From positions 62,001 through 126,000 of the forward strand of contig CAJULQ010000001.1 of the NCBI GenBank assembly GCA_910587595.1: a stretch of DNA of 64,000 nucleotides. The letters are read 5' to 3'. Under the pieces are notes generated by a model that was given only the letters and a program-made list of their open reading frames with translations, was not told where the DNA came from and searched no databases. Below, in pieces: positions 51,831-61,193 of the stretch. The stretch's first letter is position 1, and each line of letters begins with the position of its first letter. The DNA comes from an uncultured Christensenellaceae bacterium (GTDB lineage: Bacteria > Bacillota > Clostridia > Christensenellales > Pumilibacteraceae). Both the position numbers and the translations under genes were made by a program.

Positions 51831-53201
51831 CTACTCCTTCATGCCGAATATCTGCAAAGCCGCCGCCAAATAGGGGCGCGACAGCGCAGGTTCGATCACG
51901 TTGTCGAGATACCCTTTTGCGGCCACAACGGACGCCGACATGTTTTCTTCGGCGTAAGCGTCCGCCAATTTCTTTTCCGCCCGTTCCTTGTTGTCGGCTT
52001 TGGCGATCTCGTCTTTATACAACAACTGCGCCGCCGACGCGCCGGACATCACGCCGATCTGCGCGTCCGCCCACGCCACCGAATAATCGAATACGCTTTT
52101 GGCCGCAAACGCCGTGTAGCCTACGCCGATTGCTTTGCCGTACACCAACGAAAGTTTGGGCACGCCGATACTTGCGTACGTAAACAGCATATCGGACAGC
52201 GCGCGTATCGTTTTGCCGTCCGTCGACGCCGACGTTTCCGCGCCCGCGCAATCCACCAAGTTTATCACGGGCAACGAGAACGACTCGCACGTGTTGAGCA
52301 GTTCGGCGATCTTGCCCGCGCCGTCTGCCGTCAACTTGCCGGCGGTGCACACATAGCCCACTGCCGCGCCGCCCAAGCGGGCAAAACCCGTCTTCACTTC
52401 TTTGGCATAGCCGTCGCGCACGGGCAACACGGTGTTTTTATCGAAGATTTCTTTGAGGATATCGTCCGACTTTTTGAGCGCCGTCGCTTTGGCCGTACGG
52501 TTGGGATCGTCGCCCGTGTCCGCAACGGGTTGCGACACAACCGAGAAAAAGGCCGACAATACGTTTTTGACGTCTTTTTCGCCGTCCGCCAAATGGGTGA
52601 CAACGTCCGAGTTTTCGAACAGCGCCGCCCCCGTGCATATCTTGGCGGGGTCTTGCTTTGTATCGCCCGCTAAGATCAGCGGACTGCTCGTAGCGATCTG
52701 CGCGCCTTTCATGGCCACGCACAAATCGGTAACGGCGCAAAAATAAGACGAAAGGCCGTAGTCCGCGCCTTTCACCACTATGGCCGTAGGCACCGCGCCG
52801 TATGCGTCGGACAGCGCCGCAAACACGGACGCATACCCTTCCATCGCGTCGATCCCCTCGCAAAAGCGTGCGCCCGCCGTATCCAAAATGCCCACCACGG
52901 GCACGCCCGCGCGCACCGCACCGTCTATGATCTTTACGATCTTTTTGGCGTTCGCCTTCCCGATACTGCCCTTGAGCACCTTGGGATTGGTGGCAAATAC
53001 GCCCACCCGCATAGAAGAAATATGGGCAAAACCGCAAACGACACCTTCGCCTACCGCTTCACCCAATTCCGTATTTTGCGCAATAAATTTGTCCGTTTCC
53101 ACAAAGGAATCCGCATCGACGATAGACGAAACGGTTTTCATGATCTCTTTTGTTGCCGTATCCGCGCTTTTCGTCAAGTTGGTAAACACCGCGTTAGCCA
53201 T
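51831..53201 (-). CDS. Carboxyltransferase, MmdA/12S-like, divergent
   Basis: 456 residues, crotonase-like carboxyltransferase fold in two halves. In the first, ILDTAGARFCEGIDAMEG aligns with the family oxyanion-hole loop; in the second, NLVDCAGAETSASTDGK is the matching loop, and AWADAQIGVMSGASAAQLL is the usual C-terminal block (MmdA has AWPTAEIAVMG-like). Length is about 60 residues shorter than MmdA (about 510). It is first in the decarboxylase operon. The full set, with a 5S-type subunit too, suggests CO2 transfer between two acceptors coupled to sodium export. Confidence 0.8.
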   Translation of the reverse strand: MANAVFTNLTKSADTATKEIMKTVSSIVDADSFVETDKFIAQNTELGEAVGEGVVCGFAHISSMRVGVFATNPKVLKGSIGKANAKKIVKIIDGAVRAGVPVVGILDTAGARFCEGIDAMEGYASVFAALSDAYGAVPTAIVVKGADYGLSSYFCAVTDLCVAMKGAQIATSSPLILAGDTKQDPAKICTGAALFENSDVVTHLADGEKDVKNVLSAFFSVVSQPVADTGDDPNRTAKATALKKSDDILKEIFDKNTVLPVRDGYAKEVKTGFARLGGAAVGYVCTAGKLTADGAGKIAELLNTCESFSLPVINLVDCAGAETSASTDGKTIRALSDMLFTYASIGVPKLSLVYGKAIGVGYTAFAAKSVFDYSVAWADAQIGVMSGASAAQLLYKDEIAKADNKERAEKKLADAYAEENMSASVVAAKGYLDNVIEPALSRPYLAAALQIFGMKE

Positions 53202-53269
53202 ACGCTCCTCCCGTTTGTTTTATTGGGAAAAAACCCAAAATTTCCACAATAATAGTATAACGTAAGTAG

Positions 53270-53299
53270 AAAAAAAAAACAAGCGTTTGCCGCCTGCTT
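53270..53299 (-). terminator. Terminator of the rluB operon
   Basis: CAGGCG/CGCTTG (one G-U pair), 5-base loop, with ten T on the minus strand, about 60 bases after rluB and just before the decarboxylase operon. Confidence 0.75.
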
Positions 53300-53357
53300 T
53301 TTGCATGCTTTTTCCGAATATATCGCCTTGATGCCGCCAAACCGCCCAAACAATGTT

Positions 53358-54068
53358 TTACATTTTCTGCAAATACTCGATTTCGCGCGGTTTCAGCTCC
53401 CGCCACGTGCCGCGACCCAAGCCGCCCAACTTCAATTCCCCCACGCCCACGCGCTTGAGAAATATCACTTCGCGATTTATGCTCTCGAACATGCGGCGCA
53501 CTTGGCGGTTGCGCCCCTCTCCGATCACCACTTCCAAACGCGTGATCTTGCCGTCGAACGAAAGCACCGTGATGCGGCAACGCTTGGTTTTCACGCCGTC
53601 CAATACCACGCCTTGGCGCAACTTTTCCAGCTCTTCTTCGCGCACTTCGTTTTCTATCTTTACAACATACGTTTTGGTGATCTCGTTGCGCGGATGCGAT
53701 ATGCGGTTGCACAGATCGCCGTCGGTGGTAAGCAGCAACAACCCCTCGGTGTCGTAATCCAAGCGGCCGACGGGAAAAATGCGCTTGCCCTCAAACTTGT
53801 TGCCCAACAATTCCATCACCGTCTTGCGACCCTTTTCGTCGCTCGTGGTGGTGATATATCCCTTTGGTTTGTTGAGCATGAGATAGATGTGTTTGTGTAT
53901 GGGTTGGGCGCGTTTGCCGTCTACCGTTACCATGTCGTCCTCTTCCACCGACGTGGCAAGACTCGTGATCGTTTTGCCGTTGACTTTCACCCGTCCGTCC
54001 GTTACCAATTGTTCGCTGGCGCGCCGACTGGCAAAACCGCAAGCGGCAAGATATTTGTTGATACGCAA
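53358..54068 (-). CDS. rluB: 23S rRNA pseudouridine synthase RluB-like
   Basis: 236 residues. N-terminal S4 RNA-binding domain (1-60, RINKYLAACGFASRRASEQL) and a RsuA/RluB catalytic domain with GRLDYDTEGLLL (catalytic Asp) and GRNRQVRRMFE. RluB modifies a uridine in the peptidyl-transferase region of 23S rRNA; RsuA (16S) cannot be fully excluded, but clostridial genes beside scpAB are normally RluB. Last gene of the sporulation/segregation cluster. Confidence 0.93.
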   Translation of the reverse strand: MRINKYLAACGFASRRASEQLVTDGRVKVNGKTITSLATSVEEDDMVTVDGKRAQPIHKHIYLMLNKPKGYITTTSDEKGRKTVMELLGNKFEGKRIFPVGRLDYDTEGLLLLTTDGDLCNRISHPRNEITKTYVVKIENEVREEELEKLRQGVVLDGVKTKRCRITVLSFDGKITRLEVVIGEGRNRQVRRMFESINREVIFLKRVGVGELKLGGLGRGTWRELKPREIEYLQKM

Positions 54069-54093
54069 ATTTTCGTTCTCTCTTTGGGAAAAA

Positions 54094-55257
54094 TTACCAA
54101 GCGCCTATCAAGTCTTTCCATTTTTCGGGCACGCCGCGCTCGGCCACCGTATCTATAGTATATAATTTTCCGTCAAAAAGCAACTGATTTTTAAGGTATA
54201 CGCTAAAATTCCCCGCCGGGGTATCGAGCGCTACGGGCGCGTCGAGCGCCGACGCGCACGAAACTTCCACCCGAACGTCGCCGCGCTCCTCTTCGCGCAA
54301 CGGATAATAAAACGTCCCTTTGCCGCGCGCGGTCACACTCCCCTTTTTGCCGCCCGCCACACAGATCTCGCGTTCGATCTGCGCGCCGTCGGCCACTTGG
54401 CACAGCGCGTATTCGCTAAACGCCTTATCCATGAGCGCGGCGCAATCTTCGAACATGGGGCCGCAATCGAGCACGGCGGCGATCACGCGCATGCCGTTTC
54501 GCGTAGCGCTCGACACAAGGCAACGCCCCGCTTTTTTAGTGAAACCCGTTTTCACGCCGTCGCCGCCCGCATAGGTAGACAAGATCTTGTTTTTATTCAC
54601 AAGCACCCGCGGATAATTGCGGCCTTCCCACGGCATCGTGTGTTTTTTGGTGGCCACGATCTTTGTAAACACGGGGTTACGGAACGCATACGCCGTGATC
54701 TTGCACAGATCGAGCGCAGTGGTGTAATGCTCGTCATGGTGCAAGCCGTGCGGCGTAACGAAATGACTGTCCGTTGCGCCGGCGCGCCGCGCCGTTTCGT
54801 TCATCATATCGGCAAACTTACTCAAATCGCCGCCCACGCACAAGGCAAGCGCCTCGGCGCAATCGTTGCCCGACTGCAACATAAGGCCGTATAACAGATC
54901 GATGATCTTGACTTTTTCGCCCTTTTGCAAATAGATGGACGAACCCTCCACGCCCACCGCTTTGTCGGGCACGGTAATCACCTTTTCCAAATCGTCGCAG
55001 TTGTCGAGCACCGTGGCCGCCGTGCATATCTTGGTAGTGCTTGCCATGGGGCGCTTGACCGAAATATTTTTGCCGTATAGCACTCTGCCCGTGGAACTCT
55101 CTATCACCGCCATGCTTGCGGCGCTCGTATCCGCCACGGCATAGTCGGCTACCGCGGGCGCACACTCTTGCGCGCCCGCCGCTTGCCATGCGGGCAACAG
55201 CAAAAGCGCGGCCAGCAAAAACAGAAAGCAGAAAAGGGCCGGTCGTTTCGCGCTCAT
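54094..55257 (-). CDS. D-alanyl-D-alanine carboxypeptidase (S11), sporulation cluster
   Basis: 387 residues. The signal peptide (about 1-29) ends near AQE. The penicillin-binding motifs are present: STTK at 73-76 (catalytic Ser73), SGN at about 134 and KTG at about 247. It trims peptidoglycan stem peptides. Clostridial genes in this position, next to gerW, are of the DacB/DacF type that act on spore cortex. It overlaps gerW by 4 bases. Confidence 0.92.
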   Translation of the reverse strand: MSAKRPALFCFLFLLAALLLLPAWQAAGAQECAPAVADYAVADTSAASMAVIESSTGRVLYGKNISVKRPMASTTKICTAATVLDNCDDLEKVITVPDKAVGVEGSSIYLQKGEKVKIIDLLYGLMLQSGNDCAEALALCVGGDLSKFADMMNETARRAGATDSHFVTPHGLHHDEHYTTALDLCKITAYAFRNPVFTKIVATKKHTMPWEGRNYPRVLVNKNKILSTYAGGDGVKTGFTKKAGRCLVSSATRNGMRVIAAVLDCGPMFEDCAALMDKAFSEYALCQVADGAQIEREICVAGGKKGSVTARGKGTFYYPLREEERGDVRVEVSCASALDAPVALDTPAGNFSVYLKNQLLFDGKLYTIDTVAERGVPEKWKDLIGAW

Positions 55258-55652
55258 TTTTTCGCCTTTCCTTTGCCGCCGTTATCGAACAAACCGTCCA
55301 CCACGTCGGGGATCAGTTCGAGTATCTTCTCAAACGGGTTTTTATCGTCCATTTTAATGATCTTTACGCTTTTGCCGTCGCTCACCAAAAAACCGATGGG
55401 CGAAACGGAAACCGCCGCGCCGCTGCCGCCCGCAAACGGATATTCGGCCAAATTCTGTTGCGCCATGTCGCTGTATTCGCCGCCGCCCGTCAAAAATCCC
55501 ATGGTCACTTTGGAAAGCGGTATAATACTTACGCCGTCCTCGGTGCGAACGGGATTGCCCACCACCGTGTCGGCGTCTACCAGCGTGCGTATTTTGGTGA
55601 ACGCGTTGTCCATTACCCGTTCCACGGGATGTTCGTTGCTCTGTACTATCAT
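55254..55652 (-). CDS. gerW: GerW/YtfJ-family sporulation protein
   Basis: 132 residues from ATG 55652 (AGGAGG 7 bases upstream). HPVERVMDNAFTKIRTLVDA, then VGNPVRTEDGVSIIPLSKVT and a Gly-rich GGGEYSD / GGSGAAVSVSPIGFLV segment are the GerW family. In Bacillus the protein is a forespore protein needed for germination. It overlaps the DUF2953 gene (ytfI-like), the same order as ytfI-ytfJ. Confidence 0.93.
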   Translation of the reverse strand: MIVQSNEHPVERVMDNAFTKIRTLVDADTVVGNPVRTEDGVSIIPLSKVTMGFLTGGGEYSDMAQQNLAEYPFAGGSGAAVSVSPIGFLVSDGKSVKIIKMDDKNPFEKILELIPDVVDGLFDNGGKGKAKK

Positions 55653-56287
55653 TGTGCTACCTCCTGCTTTTTGCATTCTATCGCGTTTTGCGTTTTACGA
55701 AAGAAACTTCCGATATAACTGACTATAATATCTGCAATCGAAATACCGATTATGCCTATAAAATCGGTCCGCCAAACATCTCTGTTGTAAACGGGCGTAA
55801 ACGACTCGGTGATCTGCACGCTGTAGCGGCACTTTACGGGCGCAAACGCGCCGTAAAACACCACGCGCATGGCTTGCAACAGCGCCACGGTGAAAAAGGC
55901 GTCGTTCACGCGTCCCGCCGTGAAATGCGCCGATACCTTTTCCACCAACATATTGGAAAGCGCCGGTTTTCGGATCATGGCGGCAATGGACTTTTTATCC
56001 TTGGGGTCGTTGTTCAAGTGAATCTTGTCTTGCTTTTTGCCGTGTTCTATAACCAAGTTGTTATGCTTTTGCTCGTCGTGCTCGAAGTGAACGGCCGCCT
56101 TGAATATGCGAATGCCGAAAACATACACCTTGATAAATCCGTCGTTGCCGAACAGATCCAAATAAAAATTAACGCCCACGCGAATATAAGCGGCCGCCAG
56201 ATTGAGCAGTAATATGCAAATACACAAAAAGACCAACATATTGCCGTTAGTCTTTTTCGTTTTTTCTTTTTTATGTATTTTTTCCAA
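55649..56287 (-). CDS. DUF2953 membrane protein, YtfI-like
   Basis: 212 residues. N-terminal membrane helix (about 18-36), a beta-rich outside domain (VGVNFYLDLFGNDGFIKVYV, then FGIRIFKAAVHF, the family hallmark) and a C-terminal membrane segment (about 178-195). It is a sporulation protein of unknown role, next to gerW as in Bacillus. Confidence 0.85.
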   Translation of the reverse strand: MEKIHKKEKTKKTNGNMLVFLCICILLLNLAAAYIRVGVNFYLDLFGNDGFIKVYVFGIRIFKAAVHFEHDEQKHNNLVIEHGKKQDKIHLNNDPKDKKSIAAMIRKPALSNMLVEKVSAHFTAGRVNDAFFTVALLQAMRVVFYGAFAPVKCRYSVQITESFTPVYNRDVWRTDFIGIIGISIADIIVSYIGSFFRKTQNAIECKKQEVAQ

Positions 56288-56986
56288 TCATTCGATCTTT
56301 TGCAAGTCCGTTTCGTCCCGCAAAAAGTCGGGCGTTTCCTCTTCGGGCAACTCGTCCGCCGCCGCGGCCGCCTCGTTGCTCGCCTCGTTTTCTTCGGGCG
56401 GCAACTCGAACTCGTTGTATAGGCTGACCGCCTCGGGCGCCCGACTGTTGCCCTCTTCCAACACCTTGATGCTTGCCAACAACTGTTCGTAATCGGGCAA
56501 TTGCTCGATGCTCTCGATACGAAAGCGTTTCAAAAACGCGTCGGTCGTGCCGAACAACAACGGTTTGCCCACCACGTCTTTGCGCCCCACTACTTCGATG
56601 AGATTGTGCTTTAACAGCACTTGCACGGCATAGTCGCAATTCACGCCGCGGATCTGTTCGATCTCCAAACGGGTGACGGGCTGTTTATATGCAATGATCG
56701 CCACCGTTTCCAACGCCGCGTTGGAAAGCTCTTTTTCTTTGATGGGATTGAGCACGCACGCTATGGTGTCTTCGTAATCGGGATTGGAGCCGAACTGAAT
56801 TTTGCCGTTGTAATGCAACAGATGTATACCGCATTTGCCGCTGTACTTTTTCTTCAAACGGGCGATCGACTGTTTCACCTCGCTCGGTTGCAACTCCAAC
56901 AATTCCTCGATCTCCGACGTGTTGATACCGTCGCCCGATACAAAAAGCAATGCTTCCAATATTTGATCTAACAGTTCTATTTCCAT
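56288..56986 (-). CDS. scpB: Segregation and condensation protein B
   Basis: 232 residues. Two winged-helix domains: EALLFVSGDGINTSEIEELL, then NAALETVAIIAYKQPVTRLE, IEQIRGVNCDYAVQVLLKHN and RKDVVGKPLLFGTTDAFLKR, the strongest ScpB block. The C-terminal 55 residues are acidic. It binds ScpA and SMC to condense and segregate the chromosome. It is abutted by DUF2953 and preceded by scpA, the usual pair. Confidence 0.96.
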   Translation of the reverse strand: MEIELLDQILEALLFVSGDGINTSEIEELLELQPSEVKQSIARLKKKYSGKCGIHLLHYNGKIQFGSNPDYEDTIACVLNPIKEKELSNAALETVAIIAYKQPVTRLEIEQIRGVNCDYAVQVLLKHNLIEVVGRKDVVGKPLLFGTTDAFLKRFRIESIEQLPDYEQLLASIKVLEEGNSRAPEAVSLYNEFELPPEENEASNEAAAAADELPEEETPDFLRDETDLQKIE

Positions 56987-57003
56987 GAGGGTATTTCCTT
57001 CGT

Positions 57004-57786
57004 TTATGCTACCTTGGTCAAAAGTATCTCGCCGAATATTTCTTGCTGTTGCGCCCGCACGAACTGCAGTTTCAACAGCTCCAATAATGCTTGAAAGGTG
57101 GTTATTATCTCGCTCTTGCTGTAGTCGGCGTCGAACAGCTCGTCGAACCGCGCCGTTTCGCGCAACATCATAAAGTCTTTGATATGCGACATTTTTTCCG
57201 CCACCGTGAAACGGTCGAGCGTGATGTGCCGCTCCTTTTGCGTGATGTTGCGTTTTTCCATTTTAAGGAACATTTTCCGCAACGCTTTCATCAAGCCGTC
57301 CATGGTCATGTCTTTGAGCATAAACCGCGGCTCGCCTACGCCCGCATCGGGCGCTCGGAAATGAATGCCCACCGTTTCTTGCTCTTTCATTTTTTGACTG
57401 GCCTCTTTGTAGAGTTTGTATTCTTCCAACCGCTGGATGAGTTGCTTTTCGGAATCTTCCTCTTCGGGCACTTCCTCTTTGGGCTTAGGCAACAGCGACT
57501 TGGACTTGATCTCCAACAGCCACGCCGCCATCTCTATGAATTCGGAGGCGTTTTCGAGATCCACCTCTTTGATCTGCTCGATGTATTCCATGTATTGCTC
57601 GGTGATCTGCGATACGAAAATATCTTTTATTTCGATCTTGGCCGCCTTTATAAGGTGCAATAACAAGTCGAGCGGCCCTTCGAACCGATCCAATTTCACC
57701 TTGTAAGACGATTCGTCGAACTCCTCGCCGTCGGGCAGCGCCGCCTCGGTCACGAGAGTTTGCTCTTGTATTTCGTTTTCGTTCAT
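57004..57786 (-). CDS. scpA: Segregation and condensation protein A
   Basis: 260 residues from ATG 57786 (GGGAG upstream; the longer frame is not needed). VKLDRFEGPLDLLLHLIKAA is the kleisin N-terminal block that binds SMC, and the C-terminal winged helix near FDADYSKSEIITTFQALLEL closes the ring. Bridges the SMC heads together with ScpB. Confidence 0.95.
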   Translation of the reverse strand: MNENEIQEQTLVTEAALPDGEEFDESSYKVKLDRFEGPLDLLLHLIKAAKIEIKDIFVSQITEQYMEYIEQIKEVDLENASEFIEMAAWLLEIKSKSLLPKPKEEVPEEEDSEKQLIQRLEEYKLYKEASQKMKEQETVGIHFRAPDAGVGEPRFMLKDMTMDGLMKALRKMFLKMEKRNITQKERHITLDRFTVAEKMSHIKDFMMLRETARFDELFDADYSKSEIITTFQALLELLKLQFVRAQQQEIFGEILLTKVA

Positions 57787-57809
57787 TTGCGTCGTTCGCT
57801 CCCTTTGCC

Positions 57810-58496
57810 TTAGAAAAACAGCCACCAAAATTTGCCGAACAACCACCACACGCCGTTACGGCAATAGTAGATATACATGCCGAGCGGATCGAAATAAAAG
57901 GGCAATCCGAATATATCCACCAAAATGCTCACACCGACAAGCGCCAACAGAATGTATTGTCCGAACTTGCGGAAAAACATGACCGCGCGGTTGTTGTAGC
58001 GCGTGAACGCCTCGATCACGCGAAATCCGTCTAACGGATGAATAGGCAACAGATTGAAAAAGAAGAAACTTAAGTTCACGATTACCATGTAATAAAAAAA
58101 CGTGGCAAAGTATCCGAGAACGTTCACGGCGCCGGGAAACTTGACTTCCAACCAACTAAACAACGCCATCAAACCGAACGAAAGAAAGGCCAACACGAAA
58201 TTTACCGTTACGCCCGCAATCGCCACCGTGAATATGCCGCGCTTTTGGTGGCGGAAATTAAACGGGTTGACGGGCACGGGTTTGGCATAGCCGAATCCCA
58301 CCGTCATCAACATGAAAAAACCGATGATGTCGAAATGCGCCAAAGGATTGAGCGTGAGCCGCTTATTCACCTTGGCGGTGGGATCGCCGTTCCACAGCGC
58401 CACGTAGCCGTGCGCCAATTCGTGCAACACCATGGATATGACCACGACGACTGCCACCAAAACGATATCAACGATGTTAAAACCCGAATAAAGCAC
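57810..58496 (-). CDS. Site-2 protease family membrane peptidase (M50)
   Basis: 228 residues. HELAH at 25-29 is the zinc motif, and NLLPIHPLDGFRV near 135-150 is the second zinc-ligand block (the usual NxxPxxPLDGxR). Six membrane segments. This is the YwhC/Rip-like group often found beside scpA in Firmicutes; the substrate is unknown. It follows lysA without a gap. Confidence 0.92.
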   Translation of the reverse strand: MLYSGFNIVDIVLVAVVVVISMVLHELAHGYVALWNGDPTAKVNKRLTLNPLAHFDIIGFFMLMTVGFGYAKPVPVNPFNFRHQKRGIFTVAIAGVTVNFVLAFLSFGLMALFSWLEVKFPGAVNVLGYFATFFYYMVIVNLSFFFFNLLPIHPLDGFRVIEAFTRYNNRAVMFFRKFGQYILLALVGVSILVDIFGLPFYFDPLGMYIYYCRNGVWWLFGKFWWLFF

Positions 58497-59819
58497 CTAT
58501 TTGCGTTCTCCCAAGCGCGCGGGGATCGCGTCGCGCGCAACAATATCTTCGTAACTCTGCGGTTTTACGATATAATCGCTCTCGCCGTTTTGCACCAACA
58601 CCACGGGCGGCACGGCGTTACGGTTGTAGTTACTTGCCATGGAATAGTTATACGCGCCCGTGGTGAACACGGCCAACACGTCGCCCGAACGCACCGACGG
58701 CAAGCGGATATCTTCTATCAGAATGTCGCCGCTCTCGCAACACTTGCCCGCCACCGTCACCGTTTCTGCGGGCGGTTGGTTCGCGCGATCGGCGATCGCC
58801 GCGTCGTATTTGCTTTGATACAGCGCATACCGCGGGTTTTCGAACATGCCGCCGTCTACCGCGATATACTTTTTCAAGCCCTTGATCTCTTTTACGGCGC
58901 CCACCGTGTACAGCGTGATGCCCGCCTCGCCCACAATGGAACGCCCCGGCTCTAACACCAGCTTGGGCGGCGCAATCTTCTTTTTTTGCAGACACGCCGT
59001 GAGTTGTTCCACGATGGCGTCCACATATTGCCAAGGCGCGAGCGGTTTGTCTTCGTCGGTGTACGTAACGCCGTAACCGCCCCCCAAATTAAGTTCTTCT
59101 ACCGTAAGGCCGCACGTCACGAAAAGGCGCTCCATAAAATCGGTCATTTTATCCACCGCCAACGCAAAGGGCTTTAGCTCGAAGATCTGCGACCCTATAT
59201 GGCAATGCAACCCCGCAAAACGAAGATTTTTCTTTTCCGACAAGCCGCAGATCACCTCTTGCGCCGTGCCGTCCGCTATGGAAAAACCGAACTTGCTGTC
59301 GGGGCGCGTGGTTTGGATAAACCGATGCGTGTGCGCGTCTATGCCGGGATTTACGCGCACCAACACGTTTTGCACCGCGCCCGCTTTGCCCGCGATCACG
59401 TTGAGCACGTCGATCTCGTAAAGCGAGTCCACCACCACGGCATGCACGCCTTCGCGCACCGCCAAAGCCAATTCGGCGGGCGATTTGTTGTTGCCGTGAA
59501 AATAGATCTTATCGGCGGGCATGCCCGCTTTGAGCGCCGTATACAGTTCGCAGCCGGACACCACGTCCGCGCCCAACCCCTCTTGCCGCACGATCTCGTA
59601 AATAGCCAACGTCGAAAACGCTTTGGATGCGTACGCCACCGTTGCGTTGGGATATTTCTCTTGCAAAAGTCGGATATACCCGCGACACATGTTGCGAATG
59701 TGCGTTTCGTCCATCACATATAAGGGCGTGCCGTATTGCTCCGCCAACGCCACGCAATCGCATCCGCCGATCCTTAAGCGTCCCTTTTCATCGATATCGA
59801 GAGTGTCACGCAACTTCAT
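58497..59819 (-). CDS. lysA: Diaminopimelate decarboxylase
   Basis: 440 residues from ATG 59819. The alanine-racemase-like barrel binds PLP at Lys66 (AYASKAF). GLGADVVSGCELYTAL, HCHIGSQIFE, GGGYGVTYT, EPGRSIVGEAG and KCCESGDIL (Cys-Glu-Ser at the active site) are the LysA blocks. It makes L-lysine from meso-DAP. First gene of the lysA-M50-scpAB-DUF2953-gerW-dac-rluB transcription unit. Confidence 0.97.
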   Translation of the reverse strand: MKLRDTLDIDEKGRLRIGGCDCVALAEQYGTPLYVMDETHIRNMCRGYIRLLQEKYPNATVAYASKAFSTLAIYEIVRQEGLGADVVSGCELYTALKAGMPADKIYFHGNNKSPAELALAVREGVHAVVVDSLYEIDVLNVIAGKAGAVQNVLVRVNPGIDAHTHRFIQTTRPDSKFGFSIADGTAQEVICGLSEKKNLRFAGLHCHIGSQIFELKPFALAVDKMTDFMERLFVTCGLTVEELNLGGGYGVTYTDEDKPLAPWQYVDAIVEQLTACLQKKKIAPPKLVLEPGRSIVGEAGITLYTVGAVKEIKGLKKYIAVDGGMFENPRYALYQSKYDAAIADRANQPPAETVTVAGKCCESGDILIEDIRLPSVRSGDVLAVFTTGAYNYSMASNYNRNAVPPVVLVQNGESDYIVKPQSYEDIVARDAIPARLGERK

Positions 59820-59916
59820 ACTATGTATCCCACAAAATCCGAATATAACAATAATAGCATTTTTCCGCCCTTTCGTCAATCGTTTGGATACCCCCTGCAA
59901 AATTCCGCCTTATAAA

Positions 59917-59950
59917 GAAAAAGCGCGGATACACACCGTATGCCGCGCTT
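59917..59950 (-). terminator. Terminator of the second dac gene
   Basis: AAGCGCGG/CCGCGCTT with an inner ATAC/GTAT stem; T-run on the minus strand. It lies 38 bases after the dac gene ending at 59988, and before lysA. Confidence 0.85.
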
Positions 59951-59987
59951 ATTGTCGATTGTTAGCGGTTCGTTTGCCTATGCCCGA

Positions 59988-61154
59988 TCACCACGCCTCG
60001 ATAAACCGATCCACAAGATCGAGATAAGTCGATTTTTCCACCGTGCGGTCGCTTACCAAACTCACTTCGCACAGCTTTTCTTCGCCCGACAGCACGGTGA
60101 GCACGCCCACCACGTCGCCTTTTTGCACGGGCGCGCGAAGCGACAGCATATCCACGCGATAAGTCACCTCTTTTTCCTCGCCCTTTTTGGCAAACACAAA
60201 CCGATCGGACGCGGGCGCGGCCATGATGAACTCTTCTTTACCGCCTTGCACGGCATACCGCTCTTGCAACGGCACACCCGCCGTTACCACTTGTTTGGTT
60301 TGGTAATTGGCAAAGCCGTAGTTGAAAAGCGCCGCGTTTTGCGCATTGCGCACTTTGGCGGATTCGGCGCCGCACACCACCGATATAAGACGGGTGTTGC
60401 CCCGTTTGGCCGTGGCCGCCAAGCAAAATTTGGCCTCGTTGGTAAATCCCGTTTTGCCGCCGTCGCACCCTTCGTACGCGCGGATCAGCTTGTTTGTGTT
60501 GCTCAATTGGGTAACGCGTCCGCCGGGATGTGCAAAATCGAACATCCAGATCTTGGAATACTCGAAAAAGCGTTCGTGCCCTATCAATTCGCGCAGCATG
60601 AGCGCCGCATCGAAGGCACAGCAATACTGTTCGCCCGCGGGCAGTCCCGTGCAGTTCACGAAATAGGTGTCTTGCATGCCGAGCGCGGCCGCACGTTCGT
60701 TCATACGCGCCACAAACGATTCCACGCTGCCCGCGATATGCTCGGCCAAAGCCACGCAAGAATCGTTGGCCGATCCCACCACGATGCTTTTGATAAGCTC
60801 GTTTACCGTGTACACGCTGCCCGCATCCAAAAACGCTTGCGATCCGCCCATAGACGCGGCGTTCTCGCTCACCGTTACCGTATCTTCCACCGTAAGTTTG
60901 CCTTGGTCGATCTCTTCCATCGTCAACAACAACGTCATGATCTTTACCATGCTGGCTATGGGAGCTCTTACTTTTTCGTTTTTGGCGTATACCACCGTTC
61001 CGGTGTCATAGTCCATCAACAGAGCGGACCGCGCTTGTATATCGAGCGCTTGTTCGGCGGCAACGGTTTGCGCGTCGGCCGCCATCGTCACACCGCCCAC
61101 AATGGCGCATAAAGCCAAACACATAGCGAGCGACAGTACCAAAAGTTTCTTCAT
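59988..61154 (-). CDS. D-alanyl-D-alanine carboxypeptidase, second S11 enzyme
   Basis: 388 residues. Signal peptide about 1-27 (ending AADA). SMVK at 68-71 (catalytic Ser68), SANDS near 130 (SxN) and KTGFT near 233 are the S11 motifs. The sequence differs clearly from the first dac gene at 54094, so this is not a recent copy. In Bacillus DacA/DacF type enzymes of this size sit near sporulation genes. It is preceded by a 39-base gap from the membrane protein gene. Confidence 0.92.
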   Translation of the reverse strand: MKKLLVLSLAMCLALCAIVGGVTMAADAQTVAAEQALDIQARSALLMDYDTGTVVYAKNEKVRAPIASMVKIMTLLLTMEEIDQGKLTVEDTVTVSENAASMGGSQAFLDAGSVYTVNELIKSIVVGSANDSCVALAEHIAGSVESFVARMNERAAALGMQDTYFVNCTGLPAGEQYCCAFDAALMLRELIGHERFFEYSKIWMFDFAHPGGRVTQLSNTNKLIRAYEGCDGGKTGFTNEAKFCLAATAKRGNTRLISVVCGAESAKVRNAQNAALFNYGFANYQTKQVVTAGVPLQERYAVQGGKEEFIMAAPASDRFVFAKKGEEKEVTYRVDMLSLRAPVQKGDVVGVLTVLSGEEKLCEVSLVSDRTVEKSTYLDLVDRFIEAW

Positions 61155-61193
61155 ACGTATTTTTCCTCCGTTTTAGCTACTATGTCGTACTTT

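Noticed and set aside
54094..61154. The two dac genes as a recent duplication
   Set aside because: Their signal peptides, motif contexts and overall sequences differ too much; they are separate S11 subtypes.
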